Assembly (NCBI GenBank): GCA_903937385.1
Contig: CAIZZF010000001.1
Location: forward strand, 1 to 64,000
Reading direction: 5' to 3'
Length of the DNA stretch: 64,000 bases
From: an uncultured Holophagaceae bacterium
GTDB lineage: Bacteria; Acidobacteriota; Holophagae; Holophagales; Holophagaceae
The translations under genes and the position numbers were made by a program. Below are positions 7,069 to 15,529 of this stretch, piece by piece (positions within the stretch are counted from its first letter, which is position 1; each line of letters begins with the position of its first letter). The notes beneath the pieces are model-generated. The model saw only the letters and a program-made list of their open reading frames with translations. It ran no database searches and was not told the origin of the DNA.

Positions 7069-7414
7069 CTCCCACCTCGAACTGGAGTCCTATCAAACTG
7101 GGCTGCACTGCCACTATGACTGGGGTTGGCTGGACCCATCCAGGCAGTGTGAGCACTAGGTCGGCACCCTCCCAACTCCACACCCACCCCCAATGGGCCA
7201 GCCTGGGCTCCAGGAGGGTCTCAGGGGTGTGTTCTAAGTCCCAGCCGCAAGACTGCCGGGTGACGAGAAGCACTCTGGCAGCGGCGATCCACGGCCCCGC
7301 CGATGACCTCACCGTGCCGTGGGCCTGAAGCTGCACGGCAGCCTGATCCAGCATGAGCACCAGCCCATGCCGCAATGGAACCTTGGGCACCTTGTGCTGC
7401 CTTCGACTGAACAT
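7037..7414 (-). CDS. Hypothetical protein upstream of the HNH gene
   Basis: This 125-residue reading frame has a strong ribosome-binding site (GGAGGG three bases before the ATG). The sequence is hydrophobic and tryptophan-rich (HWGWVWSWEGADLVLTLPGW) but has no motif I recognise. It overlaps the HNH gene start and follows a small zinc-ribbon gene by 45 bp, all on the minus strand. The high local GC makes chance frames common, so its reality rests on the start signal and spacing. Confidence 0.5.
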   Translation of the reverse strand: MFSRRQHKVPKVPLRHGLVLMLDQAAVQLQAHGTVRSSAGPWIAAARVLLVTRQSCGWDLEHTPETLLEPRLAHWGWVWSWEGADLVLTLPGWVQPTPVIVAVQPSLIGLQFEVGDEGLQDRRHH

Positions 7415-7459
7415 GGTCCCTCCAAACGCTGCTGCGCGGCCTTGGAAGGGGATGCCAGT

Positions 7460-7630
7460 CTACTGGACCTTCGCCTGGGTGCGGATCAACCGCCTGATCC
7501 ACGGCACCCTCGATGGGTCTGTCGGCCACCATCCCGGCGGTTCCACCACGGACACTCCGCAGTCATCGCACACCAGACGCGGGGACGGGGTGCCGTCTTC
7601 GGCTGAGGTGTTGCGGTGGATACAGGGCAT
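7460..7630 (-). CDS. Small zinc-ribbon-like protein (56 residues)
   Basis: I found this frame by direct translation. It begins MPCIHRNTSAEDG and continues RLVCDDCGVSVVEPPGWW, ending IRRLIRTQAKVQ. C3, H5, C20 and C23 give a plausible one-zinc ribbon. It is the first gene of a minus-strand group that leads into the tryptophan-rich frame and the HNH nuclease. There is no good Shine-Dalgarno sequence, so translation may be weak or leaderless. Confidence 0.5.
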   Translation of the reverse strand: MPCIHRNTSAEDGTPSPRLVCDDCGVSVVEPPGWWPTDPSRVPWIRRLIRTQAKVQ

Positions 7631-7748
7631 GGAGAAAGGATAGACGGACGGAATAGGGGAGGCGTCACCCCACGCAAACCATACATATACTTATGTTATA
7701 GAATTAAATAGAGGAGCCTTTTGCCCTCCACAATTCTTGGAGTTCGTC

Positions 7749-7985
7749 ATGAATATCACCGTCCGAATGATCATTCCCCCGCAGGACTGCCCTCCATCAG
7801 TTGCTCGAATCTTCGAGAACACTGAGGCCACAGTCACCTGTGAAACAAAGTCCGCACCTTGGGACGCACTCAGGACCGTTGCAGTCGAATACGACCCAGC
7901 CACCATATCCACACAGGGCTTGGTTGCCCTTGAAGACTTGAAAGCCAGAGCCTCTGAAGTGGAGCAGTTCACCTCGGGACACTAG
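7749..7985 (+). CDS. Small hypothetical protein
   Basis: The product has 78 residues, starting MNITVRMIIPPQDCPP. GGAG lies seven bases before this ATG, which is why I prefer it to the TTG at 7737. An AT-rich stretch (7681-7720) upstream could supply a promoter. The protein has no recognisable domain. It stands alone between genes of opposite orientation. Confidence 0.55.
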   Translation: MNITVRMIIPPQDCPPSVARIFENTEATVTCETKSAPWDALRTVAVEYDPATISTQGLVALEDLKARASEVEQFTSGH

Positions 7986-8136
7986 GCAGGTAGGGCGGAA
8001 TCGGTTGGAGTATCAACTTAGGCTTGTTTCGCTATGGAGTTAACCCACCTAGGGACGCCGTGCACCTTAACCTCAAGCGCTGCATGCTTAACGTGGTCGG
8101 CGGTTATGAGAGTTGGGATCATGATGCCCGGTCCCG

Positions 8137-8784
8137 TTATCGCTTCGCCAGTTCCAATCGAATTTCGCTAAGCCAATGCTGCTCACATATTAGATAGATA
8201 GGATGCCCTTCCCTCTTGAGTTCCATGGCAGCTTGGATCTTGGTTCCGTGAGTGGAATAGAGCCACCCGGCACTTCCAAAGGTACCAAGCACAAGGTAGT
8301 CCGTTTTTGGGCTCACACTACTTGGGCAGCGGCCTCCCACTGCCTTAGTAGCCTCCTGGGCCTGAGTCCTAGTGGCACTTGCAAGTTCGCCTGTGAAGAC
8401 GAATGCCCTGCGGTCCCAGATTAATGAGGGTGCGGGGTCATCCAGAGGTAGCTGGGCGGGGGCTTGGCCAAGTTTCGCAGACTGACCGGAGCCTGTGAGC
8501 TTCATCAGCACGTCTAGTAACTCAACTTCTTCATCCCCGTCCAGCACACCGTCAGCTAGCATTTCTCTCAGCCTGGGTAGAAGTGTGTCGAAGGGCCAAG
8601 TTTGAGTTACCTCTGGGTGAGTCTCTAACCACTCAAGCATTACCTTGGCTTCACCGAGATCGACTGAACCATCTGCCAGGATTCCACGGCATAGCCCAAT
8701 GGTTTCGCTCACGGCCTTCTGCGTCAGTCGTTCACCAGATACTCGGAAAAGAAATTCATGATTCGGGGCTCCATCTCTGCTCAT
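8137..8784 (-). CDS. BRCT-domain protein with TerB-like helical N-terminus
   Basis: The product has 215 residues from ATG 8784, chosen because GGAG lies six bases upstream. Residues about 20-105 contain two similar helical units (GLCRGILADGSVDLGEAKVMLEWL and the related REMLADGVLDGDEEVELL), as in TerB-like acidic helical domains. Residues about 120-205 form a BRCT domain: AFVFTGELASATRTQAQEATKAVGG, then TDYLVLG and the tryptophan near the end (EQHWLSEI). Such proteins occur next to exonuclease and ligase functions and in mobile regions; the partner here is unknown. Confidence 0.85.
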   Translation of the reverse strand: MSRDGAPNHEFLFRVSGERLTQKAVSETIGLCRGILADGSVDLGEAKVMLEWLETHPEVTQTWPFDTLLPRLREMLADGVLDGDEEVELLDVLMKLTGSGQSAKLGQAPAQLPLDDPAPSLIWDRRAFVFTGELASATRTQAQEATKAVGGRCPSSVSPKTDYLVLGTFGSAGWLYSTHGTKIQAAMELKREGHPIYLICEQHWLSEIRLELAKR

Positions 8785-8993
8785 GATGACTCCGACAATT
8801 GTCGTTGATGCCGGATTTTCACACGGTTGTCTCAGGCCACAGCCGGGTTGTGACCGATCACACACTCACATCAATACCTCATTGGACCGCGTCATATGGA
8901 ATAGGATCTTAAGAACCTATCCCTAGAAACTAGCTTAATGTGATCTTTCTTTGTCTCTAATAGTTTGCACACATCCTTACAGGTGAGGTGGCG

Positions 8994-10229
8994 ATGCAGT
9001 TCGATACCGTTCAAGCAGTTATAACCATGCAGCATGTAGAGGGCTTCCTTGAACAACATCATATTGACCTAGACGACCCATATCTGATTCTGAAGCGAAA
9101 CTTCAACGAGGCATGGTTCTCGAACATGCTGGCCTGGCTGTTAGAACCTAAGGGTAGTCATGGCCTCGGGACGGGGTTCATAGAGGAGTTTCTCAAGCTA
9201 CTTGCCAAGAAGAGATCCAACACTGAAGACGGCTATACCAGAGCAGAGTCCCTCCTCAAATGGGGCAAAGAAGGCGCTGGTAGAACAACTTCAGGGCTGT
9301 CACTGGGCAACGCGTCTGCTGCCCGAGAGTTCTTCTTGGCAAGTGAAATTGGGAAGCAGGCTATGCAAGGCTCCCGCTTCTGCGATGTGGTATTGATAGA
9401 CCTGGACCTTGATGATGGCCTGTTCGTAGCCATAGAGAACAAGCTCTTCACAACTAACCATCGCCACCAGTTGCAGGATTACTACCGGTCTATCGAGACC
9501 AGGTATTCCAGGGCTAAGATTCGGGAATATGTCTACCTGACCTTCCACGGGTTCCGCCCGGTATCCCTTGATGACGACTCTGCTGAGTTGAACAGGATTT
9601 GGCTGAGATGTTCTTGGACCGAAGACATTGCTGGCATTCTTGCAGCATTCCCCAAGGAGAAACTCCATCCAGGCCTGGTGGAAATGCTTCAACTTCTAAA
9701 ATGGTTGAAGGGTGTCTACCAGGATAGACGTGAGTCTAAGGCTGATGAGTTTCGGCTACAGATACTCTACGCAGCCGCATATTGCCTTGAGGAGGAATTG
9801 AACCGCCTAGGTGAAGGGCGAAAGGGTGCCTGGTCTATCGTCAGACAAGGGAAGACAGTCAAGTTGGTTCATTCAAGTAACCCTAAATCTCCATTGCTCG
9901 TAGAGCTTCTCCCTACTCTGTCCGTGACGGTTCAGGGGCATAGGAAGGGACGGGCATCTTTTGAAAAGATTGTTATCCCTTACGGAGTGAACACCGACCA
10001 GATCTTCAACCTCTTGGATATCGCCGCACGGGATATCTATTGGGCGCATTTTGGGGATCGCGCCTCCTCCTACCTCAACACCCATAAGCGGCGATTGCAG
10101 AACGGCAGCACTGGTCGGCAACAAGAAGTCAAACCATTGATAGATTTCGTGTCAGCCCACTTTGAAGCCCTTCGAGTGCTGTTCACGGTTTCATTAAGTG
10201 TGTGGGACCAGGGACCAGTTGAGATCTAG
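8994..10229 (+). CDS. PD-(D/E)XK nuclease superfamily protein
   Basis: The product has 411 residues from ATG 8994, with AGGTGAGG five bases upstream; a GTG at 8988 would add two residues. The N-terminal region NEAWFSNMLAWLLEPKGSHGLG followed by RFCDVVLID and LFVAIENKLFTTNHRHQLQDYY gives the E, D and ExK residues plus the trailing Q typical of the PDDEXK_4 group. The C-terminal half (about 250-411) is helical with no motif I know. It is followed 48 bp later on the same strand by a large zinc-ribbon/nuclease gene, and the pair looks like a two-gene nuclease module. Confidence 0.85.
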   Translation: MQFDTVQAVITMQHVEGFLEQHHIDLDDPYLILKRNFNEAWFSNMLAWLLEPKGSHGLGTGFIEEFLKLLAKKRSNTEDGYTRAESLLKWGKEGAGRTTSGLSLGNASAAREFFLASEIGKQAMQGSRFCDVVLIDLDLDDGLFVAIENKLFTTNHRHQLQDYYRSIETRYSRAKIREYVYLTFHGFRPVSLDDDSAELNRIWLRCSWTEDIAGILAAFPKEKLHPGLVEMLQLLKWLKGVYQDRRESKADEFRLQILYAAAYCLEEELNRLGEGRKGAWSIVRQGKTVKLVHSSNPKSPLLVELLPTLSVTVQGHRKGRASFEKIVIPYGVNTDQIFNLLDIAARDIYWAHFGDRASSYLNTHKRRLQNGSTGRQQEVKPLIDFVSAHFEALRVLFTVSLSVWDQGPVEI

Positions 10230-10277
10230 AAGGGCATTCCGGACCGGAACTGAGCAGAAAACAACACACGAGCGCTT

Positions 10278-12398
10278 GTGGCAACGAAGAAGACCATCGC
10301 TGATATGCATGCCCTGGCTGCCTTGCATCCGGGTGGGACATGCCATTCTTCGGCCTACCTCGGCGACACAGTGAAGCTCCAATGGGGATGTTCCAATGGC
10401 CATGTGTTTGAAATGGCATCTGGCAGGGTCAAGGCTGGCCAATGGTGCCCACGCTGCCGTGGAATGTATGCATCAATTGAGGACATGCAAGAGCTAGCTC
10501 GGCAGCACCCACAAGGGGAGTGCCTTTCCGACAAATTCTTGGGAAGTAAGGTCCCGCTGATGTGGCGTTGTGAACAGGGCCACGAATGGGACATGGCTCC
10601 AGGTGCAGTGAAGGCAGGACAATGGTGTCCACACTGCCGAGGCCGAAGGGCGACCATTGAAAAGCTTCAATCTGCTGCCCAGGAGCGAGGTGGGAAATGC
10701 CTCACTCCGACCTACCTAGGTTCACAGCAGCATCACCTTTGGGAGTGTTCTGAAAAACACACCTGGCAAACCACTCCGGCAAATGTCTTGCGCGGCACTT
10801 GGTGCCCTGTTTGTAGCGGGACGGAACGAAAGACCATCGAAGAGACCAAAGACCTAGCAAGACAACGTGGGGGGGAGTGCCTCTCAGATACCTATCTAAA
10901 TAAAGAGGCCAAGCTCCGTTGGAAATGTTCAGAAGGTCATGTCTGGGAGGCTCGTTCTGGGTCCGTAAGAAGAGGCTCTTGGTGTCCGCATTGCGCTGGT
11001 GTTGCCCCGAAAACACTATCTGATATGCAGTTTCTTGCCCATGAACATCCCGGAGGGGAATGCCTATCAACAGAGTACGCGGGTGACACGGTAAAGCTCT
11101 GGTGGCGTTGTGAATTTGGTCATGAATGGGACATGATCCCTGGTGCCGTGAAGGCTGGGCACTGGTGTCCGATCTGCAGAGGGAAACGTGTCGACATCGG
11201 GAAACTCCAACGACTTGCTTCAGAGCGTGGTGGCAAATGCCTATCCCCGAAATACCTCGGTGCCCTCAAACATCATCTCTGGGAGTGCGATAAGGGGCAT
11301 ACCTGGACTTCGGCGGTGAACAATATCGTCACCGGGTACTGGTGCCCAAAATGCGCTGGTAACCAGCGGCTGAGCATAGATATGGTTCGCGCCTTTGCTT
11401 TTGAAAAGGGCGGCGAATGCCTATCCGATTCCTACCGGAACAATTCAGATCACCTTAGATGGCGCTGTGGTGACGGACATGAATGGGATGCTGGGTTCGG
11501 ATCTATCCAGCAAGGATCATGGTGCCCAAAGTGCTCTGGTGTAGGCAGAATCACAATCTTAGAGCTTCAGCATCTGGCTCAACAAAGGGGCGGTGAGTGT
11601 CTATCTGACCGAGTGGAAAGTGGTGAGCGGCACATCAAATGGCAGTGCTCAGATGGCCATGTGTGGATGGCGGTTCCCAACTCAGTGAAGGGGGGGACCT
11701 GGTGCCCGGAGTGCTCAGCAGGACAGTCTGAACGTGCTTGTCGAGCAATCCTGGAAAAGCTCCTCGGGATTCCCTTCCCTAAATCCACACTGGGGAGGCT
11801 TTCTTGGTTGAAGAACTCCCGAGGGAAAGCTATGGAACTAGATGGCTACTGTGCCCAGGTTGGGCTTGCCTTCGAGTACCACGGAAGGCAGCACTATGAG
11901 TTCCTGCCTCATTTCCATCGCAATGAGTCAGCATTGCGGCAACGCATAGAGGACGACCATACCAAGCTGGAACTCTGTGAACTAAATGGAGTCCGACTAA
12001 TCACTGTCCCTTATTGGATAGAGATTGAGAGTATGGAGACCTATCTCAGAGGGCAGCTTGATGAACTAGGGATATTTTGCGAAGAAGGTTCATCCATCTC
12101 TCTTGAATCAATTGCCGGGGCCATTTACGCCCGAAGTAGGATTGACGACCTTCGAAGGCTGGTTGAAGGTCGGGGTGGGGTGCTGCTTTCCGATTCCTAC
12201 CTTGGTCCAAATCGCAGTCATAGGGTCCGTTGTTCCCAAGGCCATGAATGGTCTACCACACCAGCTACATTGAGAACGGGAGCGTGGTGTAAACGATGCA
12301 GCATGACCAAGGCTTGGGTTCATCGGTCTGCAGAGAAGGCTCGTCTGGCCCCAGGAGATCAACCCCGTTTATTGGATGAGGATCCATCCGAAGACTGA
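10278..12398 (+). CDS. Nuclease with nine zinc-ribbon repeats
   Basis: The product has 706 residues. Eight repeats of about 57 residues fill positions 5-470. Each follows the plan GG-x-CLS-x-x-YLG, then W-x-C-x-x-GH-x-W, then W-C-P-x-C-x-G, and so should bind one zinc through Cys/His. A nuclease-like domain follows (about 475-600): KAMELDGYCAQVGLAFEYHGRQHYEF, then DDHTKLELCELNGVRLITVPY, with the E, D, E-x-x-G-x-QH pattern of Vsr-like or homing-type endonucleases. A ninth zinc repeat lies at about 615-675. The GTG start has no clear ribosome-binding site. It probably acts with the PD-(D/E)XK protein encoded just upstream. Confidence 0.85.
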   Translation: MATKKTIADMHALAALHPGGTCHSSAYLGDTVKLQWGCSNGHVFEMASGRVKAGQWCPRCRGMYASIEDMQELARQHPQGECLSDKFLGSKVPLMWRCEQGHEWDMAPGAVKAGQWCPHCRGRRATIEKLQSAAQERGGKCLTPTYLGSQQHHLWECSEKHTWQTTPANVLRGTWCPVCSGTERKTIEETKDLARQRGGECLSDTYLNKEAKLRWKCSEGHVWEARSGSVRRGSWCPHCAGVAPKTLSDMQFLAHEHPGGECLSTEYAGDTVKLWWRCEFGHEWDMIPGAVKAGHWCPICRGKRVDIGKLQRLASERGGKCLSPKYLGALKHHLWECDKGHTWTSAVNNIVTGYWCPKCAGNQRLSIDMVRAFAFEKGGECLSDSYRNNSDHLRWRCGDGHEWDAGFGSIQQGSWCPKCSGVGRITILELQHLAQQRGGECLSDRVESGERHIKWQCSDGHVWMAVPNSVKGGTWCPECSAGQSERACRAILEKLLGIPFPKSTLGRLSWLKNSRGKAMELDGYCAQVGLAFEYHGRQHYEFLPHFHRNESALRQRIEDDHTKLELCELNGVRLITVPYWIEIESMETYLRGQLDELGIFCEEGSSISLESIAGAIYARSRIDDLRRLVEGRGGVLLSDSYLGPNRSHRVRCSQGHEWSTTPATLRTGAWCKRCSMTKAWVHRSAEKARLAPGDQPRLLDEDPSED

Positions 12399-12406
12399 TG
12401 ACAACC

Positions 12407-12508
12407 TTCATCAAGCGCCGACAGCGCCCCTTCAGAGTTGGGGAAGTGCTGTCCATCACTGGGAAGACCACTCGTCAGGACGGGCTGGCTGTATTCGAGG
12501 TCAGTTGA
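12407..12508 (+). pseudogene. 3' relic of a second dnaE-like polymerase gene
   Basis: The translation IKRRQRPFRVGEVLSITGKT then TRQDGLAVFEVS and a stop repeats the last 32 residues of the DnaE-like protein encoded at 16401-19328 with two substitutions. At DNA level 18 of 99 bases differ, nearly all silent. It lies nine bases after the stop of the zinc-ribbon nuclease and has no start of its own. It is therefore the stump of a diverged paralogue, not a recent duplication. Confidence 0.85.
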
Positions 12509-12532
12509 GTGTGCCGGGAGCCAACAGGAAGC

Positions 12533-13012
12533 TCAGAAGTCATAGGCATCCTCGGCAAAGGTCTCCCAATCGATATCCTGGAATGCCACAACCACCGAAG
12601 GATCAACTGGAAAGGCGAAATCATTCTGCAACCAGATCACTCGAAGTTTGGAGTAATCGCTATTGGGGTCCGGGTTCTTTGTGACATCGGATTCGAAGAC
12701 TGCACTACAGATGTAGCGCGGGAGAAGAGCACCCTCACCCTCGAAAGCCGGAACGGCCTTTGGTGGTACCAGATAGGGCTTTCCCTTCTCATTCGTGAAA
12801 TCATCTGGCAGTCCTGAAGGTGTGTCGTACCTGGGAGTATCGAATGAAGTCATTCCTTCGCGATCCAACAGCCCGTGCAGAATAATGCCATTAACAAATG
12901 GACCGGGCATGCCATCCATCAAGCCCTCATAGGTGCGCCACTGACTGATAGAATTAATCGCGATAACCCGCCCGTCCTTCAGGGTCCAACTTGCTGGGAT
13001 CTTACTCTCCAT
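12533..13012 (-). CDS. Hypothetical protein
   Basis: The product has 159 residues, starting MESKIPASWTLKDGRVIAIN; this ATG has TTGGAGGC six bases upstream, better than the ATG 30 bases earlier. The sequence is acidic and rich in aromatic residues, has no signal peptide, and contains no motif I recognise. It lies 24 bp from the dnaE relic, convergent with it, and downstream of a lipoprotein gene on the same strand. Confidence 0.65.
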   Translation of the reverse strand: MESKIPASWTLKDGRVIAINSISQWRTYEGLMDGMPGPFVNGIILHGLLDREGMTSFDTPRYDTPSGLPDDFTNEKGKPYLVPPKAVPAFEGEGALLPRYICSAVFESDVTKNPDPNSDYSKLRVIWLQNDFAFPVDPSVVVAFQDIDWETFAEDAYDF

Positions 13013-13124
13013 GGGTTGCCTCCAAGATCCCTCCATGGTCATTCCACGGCGGTAATGTTTGTAACAGCGACATTGATAGAGTTAGTCAGAGCCTTCTTCT
13101 CAAGCTTGTCTCGTTTGTAGTTGC

Positions 13125-13766
13125 TTATTTGAAGCCGTCTTTGATCAATGGAAGTACAGCACCGCGAGGCGTCAGGCGAACGCTAAAACCCATACCAGTG
13201 CTGGTTTCGAAACGTACTTCCGTGAAACCAACAGCGCCTTCTTCCTGAAAATTTGCCCTCCCGGATTTGATACTGGATACCAACTCGTCTCGGCCCTCTT
13301 TGTTCGGCAGATCTGGACGAATTGACTTCCTGAGCATAACTGTCGAATCGGGACCCTCAACCGACAGCGTTGAGCTTTGCCCATCTTGCATCCTCCTAAT
13401 GAACAATGCCCGACCTGATGGGGAGGGTTTGACCCACTTTTCATATAGGTACTGCGCGTTAAACAATGGTTCCCCGTTCGGGAATCGTTTCCTCCTCGCT
13501 GTATAGGTTTCCTTCATGGCAATCTGAGCCTTAGATTCCTCATCAATTCGGCGTTTCGTAAGTTCAAGGAGATAAGACCTAAGCATCTCTGGGTCACGAG
13601 ATAATGAGCGGACCTTTTTTAGTTGCTGGACAGTGAAAGGTGCTGGGTAGGCATCCCTGAGCACCTCACATTGGGCGACTGGGTCATTGTCGTATGCCCC
13701 TCCCCCCTGGTTCCCGCAGGTCATACAGAGAACGGGAACTAGTAGGACTGCGGATAATGATCGCAA
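13125..13766 (-). CDS. Hypothetical lipoprotein
   Basis: The product has 213 residues. The N-terminus MRSLSAVLLVPVLCMTCGNQ is a lipoprotein-type signal with Cys candidates at 14 and 17. The mature part is basic and helical, with no known domain. Translation starts at a TTG, supported by GGAGG four bases upstream. It shares orientation with the XRE gene before it and the hypothetical gene after it. Confidence 0.65.
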   Translation of the reverse strand: MRSLSAVLLVPVLCMTCGNQGGGAYDNDPVAQCEVLRDAYPAPFTVQQLKKVRSLSRDPEMLRSYLLELTKRRIDEESKAQIAMKETYTARRKRFPNGEPLFNAQYLYEKWVKPSPSGRALFIRRMQDGQSSTLSVEGPDSTVMLRKSIRPDLPNKEGRDELVSSIKSGRANFQEEGAVGFTEVRFETSTGMGFSVRLTPRGAVLPLIKDGFK

Positions 13767-13834
13767 GGTTCCTCCAATCGTTTGATGTTCGGCGAGGGTG
13801 AACCGGAGGACGAGCAGCAGTCGGTCCTTACGGT

Positions 13835-14272
13835 TCAGATTCCCTGGCCCTCCAACTGAGCCTTTATCTCACGCTTCCCCAGCCTCCTGACTGCCGCTAT
13901 AGCGGCCAGTTGACTTTGTCTGGGCCGGGTCTTCCCACTCTCCCAGTGGTAGACGGTTTGAGCAGACACTCCAAGGAGGGTGCCCAGGTCCGCTGCAGAC
14001 AGCCCTAGCTTCTGTCTCTGTTTGGCGAATCTTCCTGCACTGAACCGGAACTTGGTGGATGTCTCACCATCTGCCTCGACTGCTACCTTCTTGGGGTCCT
14101 TCTTCTTGATCCTGGCCTGCTGCTTCTCCAAGGTGGCCACCTGCCTCTTCAGGGCTGCGATGTCACTCCGATACTGCCCAGAGGTCTTCTTGAGCCCTTC
14201 TACCGCTTGGCGGACCTCTTTACGGGCCAGGCGGAGGATCTCGTCTTTCAAGACTGAGGCGAAGTTGGGCAT
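13835..14272 (-). CDS. XRE-family helix-turn-helix protein with coiled coil
   Basis: The product has 145 residues. The first part (about 5-60) is a charged helix/coiled coil (EILRLARKEVRQAVEGLKK, then LKRQVATLEKQQARIKKK). The C-terminal part (about 75-130) is an XRE/Cro-type helix-turn-helix: FAKQRQKLGLSAADLGTLLG, then VSAQTVYHWESGKTRPR. ATG 14272 is chosen because AGGAG lies nine bases upstream; a TTG six bases earlier is possible. It follows the GIY-YIG gene by 28 bp on the same strand and may regulate this small group. Confidence 0.85.
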   Translation of the reverse strand: MPNFASVLKDEILRLARKEVRQAVEGLKKTSGQYRSDIAALKRQVATLEKQQARIKKKDPKKVAVEADGETSTKFRFSAGRFAKQRQKLGLSAADLGTLLGVSAQTVYHWESGKTRPRQSQLAAIAAVRRLGKREIKAQLEGQGI

Positions 14273-14300
14273 CTTCAAGTTCTCCTAGTTAGGTCCAAGG

Positions 14301-15164
14301 TTATCCGACCTGTCCCGCCTCGATTTCCTTCAGCGTCCGACCAGCGGCATCCTTCCAACCGGTCAGGCCGTTGGCACCTCCACCATGGATAACGGCGGCA
14401 GCCGTACTGGGACTGGAAAATTCCACGGCTCGAGTGAATTTGAAATGATCACCATCTTGGGCCAAGGTACCATCGTCCACCAGCTTCTTCCGAAGGGTCA
14501 CAGAGAAGGGGTGCCTAACTTGGGCTGAAGGCCTCTCCTCTAGAACGGCCTGAGATCCAGGCAGAACCACAAAGCCATCCGGGGTTCGGTTGCCCTTGGC
14601 AATCAGTCCTTTGATCTCACACGTCAGTTCAATGGGAGCATCGTGCGCCGTAGATGCAGCATGAACAATAGGCGTCAGGATGTCGGACCCTAGCACCGGC
14701 AGAAGCTGCTGGATCTTCCCGAGGAAAACCTCCATGTCCTCTCGGTCAGATTCAGGCAGTTTCGAACCGCTGGATTGGCTGTTGGTGACCGTTGAACGCC
14801 CAGCAGCCTGGGACATTTGAATCAGTTTTCCTTCCAGATACCGAATGTGAGCCTTGGTAAGGTTCTCGTCCTTACTCACGAAGACAATGGCGTGGATCCA
14901 GAACTCCTTGGCCTTGTGTTGTCTCAACCGGTCCGATATTACCTCCGCTTCGCCGATATAGGAGCTAGGCGAACCAGATTCTGGGTCAGTCCCCGTCAGG
15001 AAGTACACACCTGATTGCCTCAACTCCTCTCTAGCAAGAAGAAGGTCAAGCTCGGTCCTTGGGGCTGCGATGGCCTTCCCATTCCAGTTAGAGATCTCGG
15101 CGGTCCGGAGACGCTTAGGATCACCGAAGGGAAGGAAGAGTTTTATCGTGGCCGAAGTATTCAT
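14301..15164 (-). CDS. GIY-YIG nuclease family protein with DUF4357 tail
   Basis: The product has 287 residues from ATG 15164. The GIY-YIG nuclease motif appears as GVYFLTG then SSYIGEAEVISDRLRQH (about residues 50-85), with the lysine- and glutamate-containing block HIRYLEGKLIQ further on (about 108-118). The C-terminal part (about 185-285) matches DUF4357 (GFVVLPGSQAVLEERPS, then SPSTAAAVIHGGGANGLTGW). This combination is common in accessory regions. No Shine-Dalgarno sequence is present; a palindrome with a TATATT box lies directly upstream, so a leaderless transcript is possible. Confidence 0.85.
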   Translation of the reverse strand: MNTSATIKLFLPFGDPKRLRTAEISNWNGKAIAAPRTELDLLLAREELRQSGVYFLTGTDPESGSPSSYIGEAEVISDRLRQHKAKEFWIHAIVFVSKDENLTKAHIRYLEGKLIQMSQAAGRSTVTNSQSSGSKLPESDREDMEVFLGKIQQLLPVLGSDILTPIVHAASTAHDAPIELTCEIKGLIAKGNRTPDGFVVLPGSQAVLEERPSAQVRHPFSVTLRKKLVDDGTLAQDGDHFKFTRAVEFSSPSTAAAVIHGGGANGLTGWKDAAGRTLKEIEAGQVG

Positions 15165-15170
15165 GAGTTG

Positions 15171-15185
15171 AATATAGCCTATATT
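15171..15185 (-). promoter_or_regulatory. Palindromic promoter/operator of the GIY-YIG gene
   Basis: AATATAGCCTATATT is a perfect odd-centred palindrome six bases before the GIY-YIG start codon. On the minus strand it contains TATATT placed like a -10 box for transcription starting at the ATG. It could also be an operator for the adjacent XRE protein. This is inference from position. Confidence 0.45.
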
Positions 15186-15529
15186 TCTTGAGGCCGAATT
15201 CCCTGGTCCCCCTGTGAATGCACTGACTGATATGGACATACAGGAACAGCCTACAGGAACCCATCTCAAATGAGCTACCGGTGAAAATTCTTGTGCTGAA
15301 CGTTCGCTGACGATTCTGTTCTGATCACGGAGAACTAGGGACCATCAGTCATGGTCAAGACGGATGATGTATTGACCTGGATAGTTGGTATCCTGGTCAT
15401 GTTTCACCCTCGCACGGGCAGAGACCACCCTATTCTCGGGCGACCGTGTGGCTGAAGCTCAACAATACGCAGCCTGCTTTCGGGCAGGTGTAATGACTGT
15501 CCAGGTCTCCATTACCTCAGAGGTTTGCT
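15186..15529. other. Non-coding stretch between divergent GIY-YIG and SRAP genes
   Basis: I see no convincing gene here. It should hold the promoter of the SRAP-polymerase pair. A short palindrome GAACGTTC sits near 15300, and AGAGG before 15530 is the SRAP ribosome-binding site. No clear LexA box of the GAAC-N4-GTTC or CTGT-N8-ACAG type was found. Confidence 0.5.

Noticed and set aside
15290-15310. LexA-type SOS box before the SRAP gene
   Set aside because: Only a short GAACGTTC palindrome is present; the spacing does not match known LexA boxes.
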